Source: Pocillopora verrucosa (lineage: Eukaryota > Cnidaria > Anthozoa > Scleractinia > Pocilloporidae). From it: a stretch of DNA of 64,000 nt. A program made the translations under genes and the position numbers. Below the pieces are notes generated by a model. That model was given only the letters and a program-made list of their open reading frames with translations, was not told where the DNA came from and searched no databases. The stretch's first letter is position 1. Each line of letters opens with the position of its first letter. The stretch lies in the NCBI RefSeq assembly GCF_036669915.1, contig NC_089321.1:17441598-17505597 (forward strand), written 5' to 3'. Shown here piece after piece: positions 50,375 through 62,764 of this stretch.

Positions 50375-53300
50375 ACGAGTGAATGTCGCAAATTGTAACT
50401 TGCAAGAGTCGTTTGGCTTTTTGTGTTTCTGATTTTATCACTTGGTTTTTCAAATTACACAATTTGGAACGTTAGGACGGTAAATGTGTCTGGTGATGCT
50501 AAATTATTCAGGCAAAGATTGTTTCCAGAGCGTTAGAAAACCCACTATGGATCGTCCTAAAGCTAAGCGTGAGAGTTTCTCGCGTGGTCTTTTCAGCTGC
50601 TCCCTGTGCGAACACGTACGACAGAAAGACTAACGAAGGAAATTTATGGCGGCCTAACAGTAAAAATTATCAATGAATAACGACAATACAGTGGAGAAAA
50701 GTGCGTGAATCAATCACGTTTAACTGACTCTGGGAAAGAAATATTTAAACCATCGATTCTTTTGTTGCTATGAAATTCTGTCTCACTTGATTTTACGCTA
50801 ACAAGAGCACAGGCGGAGGTGCCGTGAAAAATGATCGTACGCACTCTTACCTAGTTGTATCAATATTCGTTTACGAGAGAAATGTGATGAAACTGAAAGG
50901 TGCATATTAACTAGAACTTTTCGGAGATAAATTCTAAATACTTTAGAGTAGATAGCTAAATATTCCGATAGATGAACTAATATTTCCTCCACTGAGTCAC
51001 GCAAACCGGAAAAAAAAATCATTAGTATTTAGTGAGAGCCATTGTTCGTGATTTCGACGCACTGATTGCTGAATCGTAATATCGGTTTTCCGGATAACTT
51101 AAATGTACTAAAACACTGAGGCGGTGATAAACAACACATAACTGCACGCCCTGATTCGTTTATGATTTGACTCTCAGCGAAATAGTTCCTCCGGCTCATT
51201 ACATGCCGACCACGGCAACATAGAATAAAACGTCTCACGGGATAGCCACAAAACAAAGGTCAACGCGGACGCTCGAAAATGGAACAAAACATACTTTTAT
51301 TTTGTGAACAATCTTGCAGATGCTTGAGTCCTTACCCAATGCACTTAATAAAGGCGATATCAGGCTCTCGTGACGAATTGCAAATAGGACATCCAGGCAT
51401 TTACTTAGGTGAGAGAAGATAATCTCACGTAGGCAATTTGTGTAAAACATGTTTACGTCTCCATGGAGGAAACACTCTAAATAAGTTTAAAAAATAGTTT
51501 TCAAAATATTTTCATGCGACTTTTTGAGGTATTTTTTGCGTTTAGGCGCTTATTTTGTTCTACAGAGCTCTCTCTAAGTGACCTTACTACATCGTGGCTG
51601 GCTACGTCAGCACGTGTTTGCTTTTCCGGTTTTAGCTAAAAACGTGAGTACGTTTTTGTCGAAGTCATGATACTTAAAGATTAAAATATGCACAGAAACG
51701 CTTTGCTATTTTCCTCCTTTTCATCTTCCTTTTACTTCATTTACTGGGACTGTCAACACGAGCGACTGATCAAGACAATTTAAACGGCCAGATCGTGTTA
51801 AGAAGCAAGTTTTCAGTCGTTTACCTAATACAAGGTATACACTTGGCCCACTATCAATCACGCGAAAAAAAGATTATTTTGGGGATTTTGATATTTCTCT
51901 CGTATTCTTTAGACACTTGAAAAGGAAATTGGCGCCACACCTCAGTGAATAAGTGAGCAGAAATAATATATTCAGTTTTGTGAAAGACATCTTTGCATGT
52001 CGATGACAAAACCGTTTTCTGTCACCTGTAGCAACGTGCTTTTTCATGACATTGAAAACAACAATGAAATAAGCGGTTTGGCAATGACCTTCAATGCTAC
52101 TAAAAGGACCCTCAGCAAGGGAAAATTTCACATGGAAAGTACATATTGCACTTGTTTGTATGGGATTTTAATATTATTTACGTTCTTTAACACTTGAAAA
52201 GAAAATTGGTGCCAAATTTTAGCGTGCGCGCCTATGTACGTTTAGGAGTCGTTCCTGACATGGTCGGGCTTTCTTTGTCTATAAAAAAGACAAGACTTAA
52301 CGAGGGTGAAGATGAAATTGCCGAATCAAATCTTCGATAAAGAGTGCCAAGAACTCAGGCTCATTTCAACACTGCAAATACTTTAGACCAATACGAGCTC
52401 GAGTCCGAGGCTACATGACGCTGTTCAGGAAAAAAAAAGATTTCAAAATAACATTCAAGCACTCTAGATGGGCCGCGTTTTTTATGTTGTAAAGATAAGT
52501 AAACTATTTCAGCTAGATCATTTCAATTGCTGCTAAAAAATATCCCAGTGCTGAGAGCAGGTGGGAACGCATAGCCAGCACAGAGGATGAACAGAAAGAC
52601 ACGGATGAATGGATCGAACAACATTTAAGCGCAGACTGCAGTGCGCTTTGAATAGTTTTCAGCCTAAAAGTTTTGAACTTGATCGTCTTGCATTTAAGCG
52701 ATAGCGCTGGATACACTATATTTTTTGCTCTTAACCTGTTATTTGATCATTTGTAAGGCACCCCTTCTAATGTTAGGTTTCGAGTACATTATTCCTTAGT
52801 GTATTCTGTCCAGACTTTATGCAAAGTATTCTCTTAAATAGTAAACTGAGAGATCCTTGTTCTAGGTAAGATCATCTGTGAACAATATCTAACGGAATAG
52901 ATGCTGGTTTGATTACTAGCAATAAATTCTTTCTACCTCCGCAAGTGTAAAAAAGAAAGACACAAGAAACTTTGAAGGATATATGAGGTTTTCTATTTCT
53001 TGTGTTTAAATTCACTCTGCCCGGCCCGCGTCGTTTTGTTATGATTGGTTTTGTGATTTATTCACCTCGACTAAACGTCCTAGTGAAGAATGCGCATGAC
53101 TTTCTTCAACCAAAAACTCGCCACGAAAAATAAAGAAAAAATACATATATACATATCAAGACTGCAGGAGGAGAGATTGAGAAAGACCTCGGCGAAAAAC
53201 AAACACCATCAAAGTACATTTGTGCAAGAACGAACGAGTTTAATTTAATATCATTGCCACATCATGTACACAATCTACAACTTCAGTGACGCACGAGTGA

Positions 53301-56300
53301 CGTAAAGAGCTTATTCGCGCAATGACATGTTATATTTCTCATTTTCTGTTACAATAACTGAAAATGCCTCTATGATTTTAGTCACGGATAGAAAAAACCC
53401 CATATTTAATCCTGTCCGAACGATCTACCCCGATCGGTGCACAACGATGTGCCAGACCCTGAAACTAAAAGTCAACCCGTTGTGCCACACTCTTTCCGAA
53501 CAGGTTACCTCATTCAAACTCCCTGAGTATCACTTGAATAAACTTCTTGGAGTATCATGGCACCATGCTTGTTGTTGTTGCGTGTGTGCAAGTATCCATA
53601 ATTTTGTCAAGACAGAATTGACACCGACCATGCTAAATAAATCAATTAATTATGCCTGTTTTTGGTTGACCCTGTGAAAACTCACCCCTTTGCATGTTTT
53701 GAAACAGAAGACGATTTAGGTGTGTATTAAAAGGAATTTCCTTCCTGGGTAATTATAACAAAATTTTCTGTGTCCGACCTTCAGAAACCGGGCTCTTCTT
53801 TACTATAGCGGGTTCCTCAAGGACATAATCCCTTGGGGAGCTCTTTCAGAGGGTGATAAAATCAGACACTGATGAGTTATTCCTATGTATTATCAAGTAC
53901 TAACAATGATAAATACCGCCTTTCTCAAATATTATTTTTGTTGAGCAATAAGACTCACAACTCTGACAACTTAAGAGCTGGTACTATCTAACTAACGCAG
54001 AGTCTAGGATGAAGTCGCTCGAATGGTAAGGTTTTCGACGTTGGATTAATCCATGTCGTCATTGTCTGAGAGCGAACGGCGAGCGAACCGCGAAATTTCG
54101 CAATGTTTCCTACTGAAACTCCAGGAAAATATTGGGCAATTAAATTGCGAAAGTTGAGAGTCGCCCATGGTACATCAAGAAAACATTGCAAGAAATTGTC
54201 TATCTTGGAGAGTTTGTTCAGTACGAATTAGGCCCAACTATTAATTAAAGTTTGTCAACAAAAAATAAAATATGGAATGAAAACGAGTTAATGTCGATAG
54301 AAATCAATTAAACTGTGGCTAAAGGTACGAGGCAAATTTAATATTAAACTGGTTGATTCTCTCGGGTCGACTTCCCTTTTAGTAAATTTCAGTAACTGGT
54401 GATATCACATCGAAACTGAAAATCTCATTTTCCAGGCTGTGCATACGAGGAATTTAGACTTTAGACGCCGCACAAGACAAACTAGACTTTAGACCTCGCA
54501 TGATGTTTTCTCTGTATCGAACGACTTCGTGGGCGCGTGATCTAACAACAACATTCTTGCGCGGATACCACGCTCGTGACCCTGGTGCCTCCACGAACCT
54601 ACAAGCGGTAAAGAACTACTGCGACATAGGCTAGATCATAGGAACCAAAGGGAAACTGCCATATCTTACACCAGCGTATGACGCACCACAACATACCTAT
54701 GCACCCCAACACGAATAAATGGATGAACAAATGTCATTGACAAAGAATTTATCGAGTCCGAAAGAAACACGCGCGCGTGACGTTAGGCACTCGCGTGCCG
54801 GGCAAAATCATTCGCGCCTGGATAGATCGATTGCATGTTTCGCAAGTCGCAAAGAAATGAAATATAGTGAAATAGCTTTTTGAATATTTAATCGCACAAT
54901 TTTTAAAGTAAGCACATAACTCACGGACAAATAAGTTATCCGTCCTGACTCCAGGCCTGATCTCATGAGGGACTAGTGCTATCAAAGTAGCCACTCTGAA
55001 AGACATGAAACCCTCTGACAATCATCAGAAAGCTCATTGACGTCTCGTGAGTATGGTCTATCTAGCTTGTGCCATGTCACTTATCTAATGATTTCTACAT
55101 TCGGATGGTTATTTTATCATATGTCAAGGTTTATCTCCAGCTTATTGTACTTTTGAGCAAGAGAACATGATTCGCGAAAAACCCGTTCAAACAAATAATT
55201 TTTGCAAACCTTGGTAATGAAGGAGCGCAACAAGCAACAACACAAGCTGAAATCTTACGGGGTGATTGTGATGATCTGCAATTTCTGGGGAAATGAGTAA
55301 ATTTATTGCTAGTTTTATTATCTTATGAAAGTGAAAGCAGACTTGCTGAAGCAATAGAATCACACGCGTTAAGCATTTCAAACTACTGCAGGTGAAAGTA
55401 CAAGTCGATTTATGTCACTGCTATGCACAAAGAAAAGCTGCCAGCACCAATAATGGCCTTTTCACTCGTCAGTGTAACAAGCTGATCAAAGTTTTAGCAT
55501 TCTTAGAACAACTAGACGGTAATGACAACAGAAGAAAACATATGAAAACGAAGAAGAACGTAGAATGTTGATATGAAACATTTATGTATGAAGCTTACTC
55601 CTAGAAGCTTGCTATTGTTCGATTTTGGCAAGGAAAAATTACTGTGCATTGTACAAATTTTGAATCCGTTGTTCCATAAATATTTAACGTACCTGATGGG
55701 CTCCTGACTTACCTATGTACCACAAGAATATTTTCATTCATGATGCAAACATCTTTCTTCGAAAACAGTGAGTTATATGGAATAAAACATACATCATAAT
55801 AAAGTGTGATTAAATTATTGACAACTACAGTCACTGCAGTTATCTTCAAAACTAGAAAAGTAATATATAAGCCAAGCGCACTGAAGTTTCATTTTACCTA
55901 ATTTCAAAGAGAATCAGCTATTATTTTGTTAAAACGCAAAACATATACACTAATCTAGATTCATAAAATTTCAGTAGAATCAAGAAGAAGCCAACAAGAA
56001 CGATTCAAGCTAATAGCCTGTTCTTTAGCATATATAGGACTGGCACGAGGGAGCGGCGGAGGCGGGGCCTACGAGCCCCCTCTTCCTTCCCTTCTCAATT
56101 TTGTGTAGTATGAAAATTAACGCCGAGAATTACAACCTATTCAATTGCTTCAGTTTTCTGCTGGGTTCGTAAACGAAGTTGATAGCTGTTGTCGATTCCT
56201 TTTGTTCTCGTAAACTGTCGTAAACGTTTATTTGAATGACGCTACGCTTGACAAAAAGTTACTGTGCTAGATGCCAGATCGTTACTGGAAAAAAGGGAAA

Positions 56301-56519
56301 TAAAATAGCTGTCAACTTAACATCATGACGCTAACAGAAAACCAATGCAATTCAAAGGGTAATATTTCTCGGCTCAACGAAAAAATAAGGGGATTATTTA
56401 ACAGGACTTAAAGAGGCCCTTTGGTTGAAATCCACAAATAGAGTAGGTCATAACTAAAACAGTCACAGGATCATAACCATTTGTGGTAACCTGCTGAAAA
56501 TTAGCAGGAGGAAAGTATA
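50375..56519. other. about 6 kb without a recognised gene
   Basis: All frames are short (up to 116 codons at 53327-53677, +) and none shows a family motif or neighbouring exons in phase. No large repeat family recognised; a GC-rich patch lies at about 56046-56085. May contain regulatory DNA or undetected small exons. Confidence 0.5.
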
Positions 56520-57245
56520 CGACCCTATATACCAGCCAATAATAAAGTTGACCAGATTTGTTTATTCTCATTTGCTGGAGTTAGAAAAATCATTGTGCCT
56601 TTTGGAGAGAAGTGGATGCAATTTAACAACTTTATTACTTGGAGATTTCAATCTACCCAAGGGTTGACTGGTCCAATCCGTCTTGTCCTATTGGCTTTGA
56701 TACTTTATCCTCGATGTTTTGCTCCATATCTCAAGATTACCTTTCCCATCAAATGGTCTTGAATCCTACACGGGGAGATAACATGTTGGATTTGGTGTTA
56801 CCTACGGCTCCTGATTTGTTGTTTGACCTTAGTGTTTGATCATAATTCTATTGTATTTAATTTGAGACTCAAAATCTCACGACCTAGGCAAACCTCCAGG
56901 ATTGTTCATGACTTTGGTTCTGCTAATTGGAATGGTCTACGGGACGATTTCTCAAATATACCTTGGACTACTGCTTTCTTAGTGGATGATATGAATGATG
57001 TTTGGGATGCATGGAAAGTACTGTTTATGGAAGTAGTTGAACGTAATATTCCAACAAAGTCCCTGAAGTATAAAAGGAATATACCATGGTTTAATTCTAA
57101 ATTACGAATCCTTGTTTAAAAGAAACGGCGCTTGTGGAGGAAAGCAAAATCCTCAAGGGACCCACTGCTAATTGGGCTCAATTCAAGTCCTTTAGCAATA
57201 GGGTGAAGGATAGTTTGAATAAAGCGAACTGGAGATATATGTTGT
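56520..57245 (+). pseudogene. LINE fragment (CR1/L2-like endonuclease to RT linker)
   Basis: Plus-strand translation, over at least three frameshifts, gives the end of an apurinic endonuclease domain: LLLGDFNLP, then RVDWSNPSCP, LNPTRGDNMLDLVLP and FDHNSIVF. The linker typical of non-LTR elements follows (NIPWFNSKLR, RRLWRKAK, ANWAQFKSFSNRVKDSLNKA). The reverse transcriptase is absent, so the copy is truncated at both ends. Its right border abuts a hairpin-element fragment at 57251. Confidence 0.8.
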
Positions 57246-57250
57246 TTTGG

Positions 57251-57367
57251 TCCTGGGAGAAGCTGCTATCTTGATCTAGCACCAAGTTCTCATAACTAAT
57301 TTACGAGGAAATGTGTAGCAGCTAGAGGGGAAAATTAACAATCAGATCTTGGGAGTTAAAGGGTTAA
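57251..57367. mobile_element. partial TTAACC hairpin MITE (family B)
   Basis: Only the right part remains: ATCTTGATCTAGCACCAAG, GCAGCTAGAGGGGAAAATTA and the end TTGGGAGTTAAAGGGTTAA. It matches 25370-25446. Confidence 0.7.
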
Positions 57368-57879
57368 ACCTAATTAACAAATACAAAGACTATCATTTTT
57401 AAACCTTTCTTCTGCCCCCTCAAATTTAAAGCACAAAATACATCCAACTGAGCTGGTTTTAAGAAACATGGATCTACTTAAAAAGCACTTCAAACTTATA
57501 GAACAAAATTGAGTTTTGATCATTAATGTTGCCATGGCAACCAATTCATTCCGAGAAAAGATTAACTCCTCAAAACTCCAATACTTTTCAGTCAAACTGA
57601 ATTTTGCTCAATAGGTTTGTAGTAAGTCATGTCTCAATATCTGGCAAATTTGGTGATGTTTGCACAAATACATCCTGAGAAATTTCAGGGGGCACCCAGA
57701 TTTTCACGAAAAATCCATATTTGCAGGAAATACAATTTAAAGGAAAAAATATATGGAAATATGGGTCCAAGTTGGCCTTTAACATAAAAACACAATATGT
57801 TGGCAAGAACATTTTGAAACAAATATGCCCAAAGTTACTTCCTGGTCTACTTAGTCTTTTTCTTCGTTTTGCCTTCATT

Positions 57880-58834
57880 GCAAGATTCTATTTCCCCAAG
57901 AGTCCCAGCTGCACATGTCACACCCTTTCCACGCATCCTGAGATCCTCATTGCACTGTTTAGCTTGTCTGCTGGCAACTCTGTATTTCTTGTGCTGATGT
58001 TGTACTCTCTTCTCTGCCTGTTAAACTCTCTCTGAATCCCTTCTCCTGGCTTCCATTTTAGCATTATCACTCACAGGTTGTGAGTGACATACTGAATGGC
58101 ATGTTAAGCATTTCACACAGCTTGGCAATTCCCTCTTTTTGAACTCCCATCACAAATGCACTGTACACTATTTGTCAATTCAGATCTTTGCCTTGAATTT
58201 CCCTTGGAGTGGTATCGCTGGAGGGGTGATCACCAGTGGCAAAGAACTCTATCATGCCACAGTCACACTTGACAAAGACTGAACTGCTCATCCCCATTCT
58301 GTTTACAGTGCTCTCTAATACTTCAACTTACCTACATGAGAAATTAAAAGAAACAATCTATCAATTTTCTAGTTTAAATCCAGATAAATAAGTGGATCAT
58401 GGATTTTGTTTCATATTTTCCGACATGATAAGTAGCACTATGCAAAAATTTCAACAAACTCACCTGAGGCACATGGGACGTGAGTATGTATTTTGTTTAA
58501 AAACTTCCTGAGAATTTCCATTGATATCAGGCGATATCCTTGAGCAATTTCTAAATCATCATCATATACTTTCGTCCGAGGAAGAGGTATCAACCGCACA
58601 AGCGCCAAGTTTTCGCGAAGAAACCGAGATTGCTGGCGGTGGAATCATTTCGCTCATCACATCATCTTCACCGACGAACGTGATATTTACAGTTTGTTTT
58701 TGAACACCTTTGAACCCTTTACGCTTATTTGAAATACCTTTCTTTAAAACAGACTGTTTTCCCCCAGCTTTAGCATAATCATTAACCTCGTTAAAACGGA
58801 ATTTATAAACTTTGAACTGATACACTTTGATCAA
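57880..58834 (-). pseudogene. Mutator-like transposase relic
   Basis: On the minus strand, a first piece (58464-58834) reads NDYAKAGGKQSV, a Lys-rich stretch, FVGEDDVMSEMIPPP and, after a one-base frame change, LEIAQGYRLISMEILRKFL before a donor-like GTGAGT. The next piece (about 57880-58340) reads LESTVNRMGMSSSVFVKCDC and VYSAFVMGVQKEGIAKLCEM followed by LNMPFSMS, with several stops, then KKYRVASRQAKQ and KGVTCAAGTLG. The order 'GYRLI..', 'GM..S..VKC.CG', 'VYS....G...A...C..LNMP' is that of the eukaryotic Mutator-like transposase family of marine invertebrates. The DDE core is not seen; the copy is dead. Confidence 0.65.
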
Positions 58835-60630
58835 AACTGGCGACTTTGCCAGACCCTGTTGTAGCTCCCTGTAGCTTCCTGTGGCTGTGTATCCAGGCCT
58901 CTAAAATAACTTTTAGAATTTGGAATTAACTACGGGATTTTTGGGAACACGGGAACGTGGAACAGAGTGTTCCTTTTACATTTAAGCCGAGAAAATTCGG
59001 TTGTTTTGAACTAGTTACCGTGGCAGCGGAAAAAACCTTTAAAACAACGTCGTTTATTTGACTCTGCAAAAGAATTTATGCAAAAACAAACAACATATTC
59101 AAAATCTTGATAGATTCAAGTAAATATTTTCCAAAAAAAAAAATTAAGCAAAAAATTTTTTTAATCTTACCAAATTTCAATCAGAGGGCCCCCTTAATTT
59201 AGAGATATTTCCGTCAACAACAGCGGCATAACAATTTTTAAATGGCTGTATTTAATTGGTTTAAATTCACTCAACAGCAAGGCTATCCCAATAAACAGAT
59301 CCCCGAAGTTGATAAAAAATCTGGTGAAGATTTTCCGAGATAAAATCCGTAGAACGTTTTACGTATTTTTTAATAACACTAAGAAATTAATAATGATTGC
59401 CATGCCTCTCCCACCATTTCAAACTTCAATCCTCTGGTCAAGGCACGTATGAAAATCGTTCGATGGCAAAGGGGCAAAGTTAGCTTTGAGCGCTTTGAAT
59501 AAAGCTGGTTGGAGCTTAGGTAAAATGCATTGACCCTCCTTAGATATTAGAGATCCTTCACTAGAAGAAAAAACCTATAACAGTGTTCTCCTACGATTTC
59601 TTTACTTTTTTCTGATAGAGAACGTTTTTGGGCATAGTACACCATTACAACTTCTTAAGTATCGTTGTAAAGCTCTATTGTTTTTAGTTATTCAGCAAGC
59701 GATATGAGAGCAGCATGTAATGTATTTCAAATTCATACCTTAATCTCCTTTAAAGACGTCTTGAGACGAAAATTTAAGAAGGGACCTTTCAATCCTATGA
59801 ACTCCAAGAATTCCGACCGTAAGTCAATTGCTTTCCATTTCAAAACATCGAACGTAATTTGGTAAGGTTTTATGTTACCATAGTTTAAAGTCCGAGTGTT
59901 TTGAGCGAAAAGCAAAATAAGAGTAAAGTCCACAAAAAACAGGGCTTAAACGGCCTTACATAATTTCTGCGAGAGTCATTTACAGATGCAGCTCAAAAGT
60001 GTGGCAGTCTTAAAGCTAGTGTTAGTTGTCCTTGTTATTGCTGTTTTCAGTCTAAACATACTAACACTCTCTACTTCCCTAACGTCCGCCTAGCAAGTGT
60101 AGTAGCTTAATTCCTTTTAGCAACACCACTACCATAAAATTGAACTTTTGTCGCCTTCGGAAGGGGGAATAGGTTTTTCCGCCACTAATTTGTTCCCTCA
60201 ATTGTTTATGTTAAAGAGAACGTACACAACGATAACGTTATTGTTGGAGGTAAAGTTGGTGTGAACTGAACACGACTGCCTCGGATTAAAAGCAATCCTT
60301 CCGGTCTTAGAAATAAAAATAATAACGGTGCTGAAGCGATATCATTCAGCTGGTTGACCTAAGCTTCAACTTCAGAAGTAAAACGTTGCGATACGAAATT
60401 GACCTTTAAACATGACGGAGAAAACAAATATGACCAAATATAGCAATGTCTTCGATAAAAAACACCGTGCAGTTTAAGTGTGGCAAGCGGGCGCCCCTGA
60501 ATTTAAATTTTTTATTGCACTCTACACGATTTGTAGGGTAACCCGTCCTTTCCTCGCTTGATTAATCGTTAATTTTTCATAAAGTAAAAAAGTAATCCCA
60601 CTAAAAATACCAATGCGTCGACTTCGGAGG
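58835..60630. other. intergenic, no gene recognised
   Basis: AT-rich sequence with short frames only. The region 59120-59400 has repeat-like character (long A/T runs and a symmetric ATTTTTTTAATC context) but I could not assign it to a family. Confidence 0.45.
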
Positions 60631-60850
60631 AGCGGGAATGGCGCAGTGGTGATAGCGCTGTGGTGCTAGCGCTTGCCTCCCTCTTCTGTTGCTCGGGTTC
60701 AACCGCCGGAACTGGTGTCACATGTAGCCGGGTTGAGTTTTTTGTTGGTTCTCGCCTTGCTCGAGGGAAATACTCCGGTCTTCCGGTTTTTTCCCCCACC
60801 AAAAAGTGGAGAGGAAGATCCACGTCGTGGAATGTCCACTGCGAAATTCC
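60631..60850 (+). mobile_element. tRNA-derived SINE
   Basis: Starts GGGAATGGCGCAGTGGTGAT, with an A-box (TGGCGCAGTGGTGATAGCGC) and a B-box (GGGTTCAACCG) at tRNA-like spacing, then the typical tail region GGTTGAGTTTTTTGTTGGTT, ACTCCGG, TTTTCCCCC and AAAAAGTGGAGAGG. An internal duplication (GATAGCGCTGTGGTGCTAGCGC) lengthens the tRNA-like head, so it is not a functional tRNA gene. An ATT/ATC-rich simple repeat follows (60846-60950) and may be its tail. Confidence 0.8.
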
Positions 60851-60950
60851 ATTATTCTCATTACTATTATTATTATTATCAACATTATTATCATACTATA
60901 ATCATTATTGTTATCATTATTGTTATTATTATTATTAATAGTATTATCAA
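60846..60950. repeat. (ATT/ATC)n low-complexity tail
   Basis: Trinucleotide-rich run of ATT, ATC and TTA directly after the SINE; probably the SINE 3' repeat, possibly expanded. Confidence 0.8.
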
Positions 60951-61909
60951 CGTATTACCATATACAACTACCATTTCAAAGTAGCACGAGCGTCTGTGAA
61001 GAACTCTCAGAGCTGTTTCAAGCTCCTTAGGCAACAAGTAGTACAGCTTAAACCCAAACATCTATACAAAAGTCTACAAAGGTCCACGGATTGAGAAAGC
61101 AACTGTTCGTTTATGACGAACAGATGAGAAGGGGTTGAGAAAGTAGGAGAAATTAAAAAGGTAATTCAAGTAAAACGAAAGAACATTCACGAAAATACAT
61201 AGGGTATGCAGTACACGAGAAGTCACTACGCTATAGGGGTACATTAAATCATGCGCAGAATAATAATAAACGACCCTTGTCACCGTTGTTCCGATGAATA
61301 GCAACAATCTAAGCTATGCATTTATTCTGCGATTATAATTTGTAAGTCTTGATGACACTGATCGATTGTTGTCACCAATGGCATTCCTTGATTAAGTGAC
61401 AACCGTTAAGAGCGCGAAATATTTTGCAATACAATTTGGATGACATTGAGCCTAAACCTGATTGAACCATGGCCTGAGATAGGCACTCGGTCAGTGAAGA
61501 AGCGGATGAGCCAAATTAAACGACGAAAATTGATAACTAGGCATTATCGCACCACTACGCATCTAGAGTTATCACACTTTGCAGATATAAGTTTTTAACT
61601 TGTCAGAGTTTTATTGTTACGATTACAAACTGAAAATGGACTTGCAATTTCAGGAAAAGAAATCGAAACTTCCACTCATTAATTGGAATCAAGTTAAATG
61701 CAGTCACATATTGTCTTCACTGAAATATCCTGATTAAGGGGCCTCCCCTTCCAGAAAATATGGACTCCACAAAGGCAGGTTTTATCATATTGAAATAATT
61801 GAAAATAAGAAAGGTCCTCTTTTCCCTCTGAGCTTCAGATTTCCTCCAGATCATTTCCAAAGTCATCAAAAAAGTTTAAAAAGTTTAAAAAGTTTTCGTC
61901 GTCGTCGTT
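60951..61909. other. spacer before acidic-repeat locus
   Basis: No recognised gene. If the acidic open frame on the minus strand (61910 upward) is transcribed, its 3' UTR would lie here, at the higher end. Confidence 0.4.
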
Positions 61910-62371
61910 TCACCATGCAATTTCTGAGTCCTCATCACGAACTCCATAGCCTTCAGAAACCTCTTCGCCATCATCGTCACTCCACTCTGTATCTTCAGTT
62001 TGTGCGAAATAATCTGCGAATTCAAGAACGTCCTTAAATCCTTCGGTATCTGGAACTGAAGCTTCGGTATCTATGAAGTCATCTCTAGCAACGAGTGAAT
62101 CTCCCTGCTAAGTTTCAGGGGGCTTACCTCCACCATCGATAGATTCAAGATCATCACCGTCGCTCCAGTCGTCTCCTTCATCGTCATCTAACTCACCTTT
62201 AGTATAAAGAAGGTCATAAGTATCATTTTTATTCTGCTGTGAATTTCCGTGATAGGCTTCTTGGAGTTTACCTTTACTATTGACAGATTCAAGATCATCG
62301 CCGCCTAACCACAGGGTTTCCTCGTCGTCATCCATCTCACCTTTAGCACAAAGAGAGTTATTAGTATCGTG
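61910..62371 (-). CDS. open segment of an acidic (Asp/Glu-rich) repeat protein, interrupted by one TAG
   Basis: Minus strand, one frame. From about 62371 down to 62111 it encodes repeat units: KGEMDDDEETLW, GGDDLESVNSKGKLQ, AYHGNSQQNKNDTYDLL, KGELDDDEGDDWSDG, ending GGGKPPET, then TAG at 62108-62110. The same frame stays open for another 65 codons: GDSLVARDDFIDTEAS, VLEFADYFAQTEDTEWSDD and a terminal DEDSEIAW before TGA at 61910-61912. In other units the codons at the TAG and next position are Tyr-His, so the stop looks like a point change. No signal peptide or start exon is visible; the rest of the gene, if it is one, would be at higher coordinates or beyond the edge. Product unknown. Such acidic repeats occur in many secreted and nuclear proteins, including coral skeletal-matrix proteins, but nothing here fixes the function. 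Confidence 0.45.
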
Positions 62372-62574
62372 TTAATTCTGCTGTTTATCTCCATGATAAC
62401 TTCATGGGACTTACCTTCAGTGTCGGCTTCTTTGTCATCATCTAGCCCGCCTTTAGCGCAAAGAGAGTCATTAGTATAATCTTAATCCTCAATAAACATC
62501 CATGTCACGTTGCATGGGGCTTACCTTCACTTTACCGATAGAATCATTCCCTAATTAAGTTCTGCGATCCTCCC

Positions 62575-62657
62575 ATTAGCGAAAATAAGGCGTGAAAAAA
62601 TTCAGGCCTGTACGGGATTTGAGCCCATGATCTGTGCGTTAACGGTTCAGCGCTCTA
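62575..62657 (-). mobile_element. SINE fragment with tRNA-like B-box
   Basis: Minus strand reads GAGCGCTGAACCGTTAACGC, a B-box like GGCTCAAATCC and the tail CAGGCCTGAATTTTTTC, i.e. the 3' part of a tRNA-derived SINE. The A-box half is missing on this strand. Confidence 0.65.
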
Positions 62658-62679
62658 CACAAATATGATCTTAGTTATT

Positions 62680-62764
62680 TATTCATCACTTCACGGGTTT
62701 ATCACGAACCAACATAATGGCCGGCTCCCAGTTGGCTTGTTAGCTCAGTTGCTAGAGCGCTGCT
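62680..62764 (+). mobile_element. SINE fragment with tRNA-like A-box
   Basis: Plus strand reads AACATAATGGCCGGCTCCCA and then the A-box TAGCTCAGTTGCTAGAGCGC; the B-box half is missing. It lies next to, and in opposite orientation to, the fragment at 62575-62657, both inserted within the acidic repeat array. Confidence 0.65.

Noticed and set aside
53327..53677. 116-codon plus-strand frame with a Cys-rich run (ACCCCVCAS)
   Set aside because: The Cys run comes from a TTG/TGT simple repeat; nothing else looks protein-like and no neighbours support a gene.
60631..60720. Functional tRNA gene
   Set aside because: A- and B-boxes are present but the cloverleaf cannot close because of an internal duplication, and a SINE tail follows.
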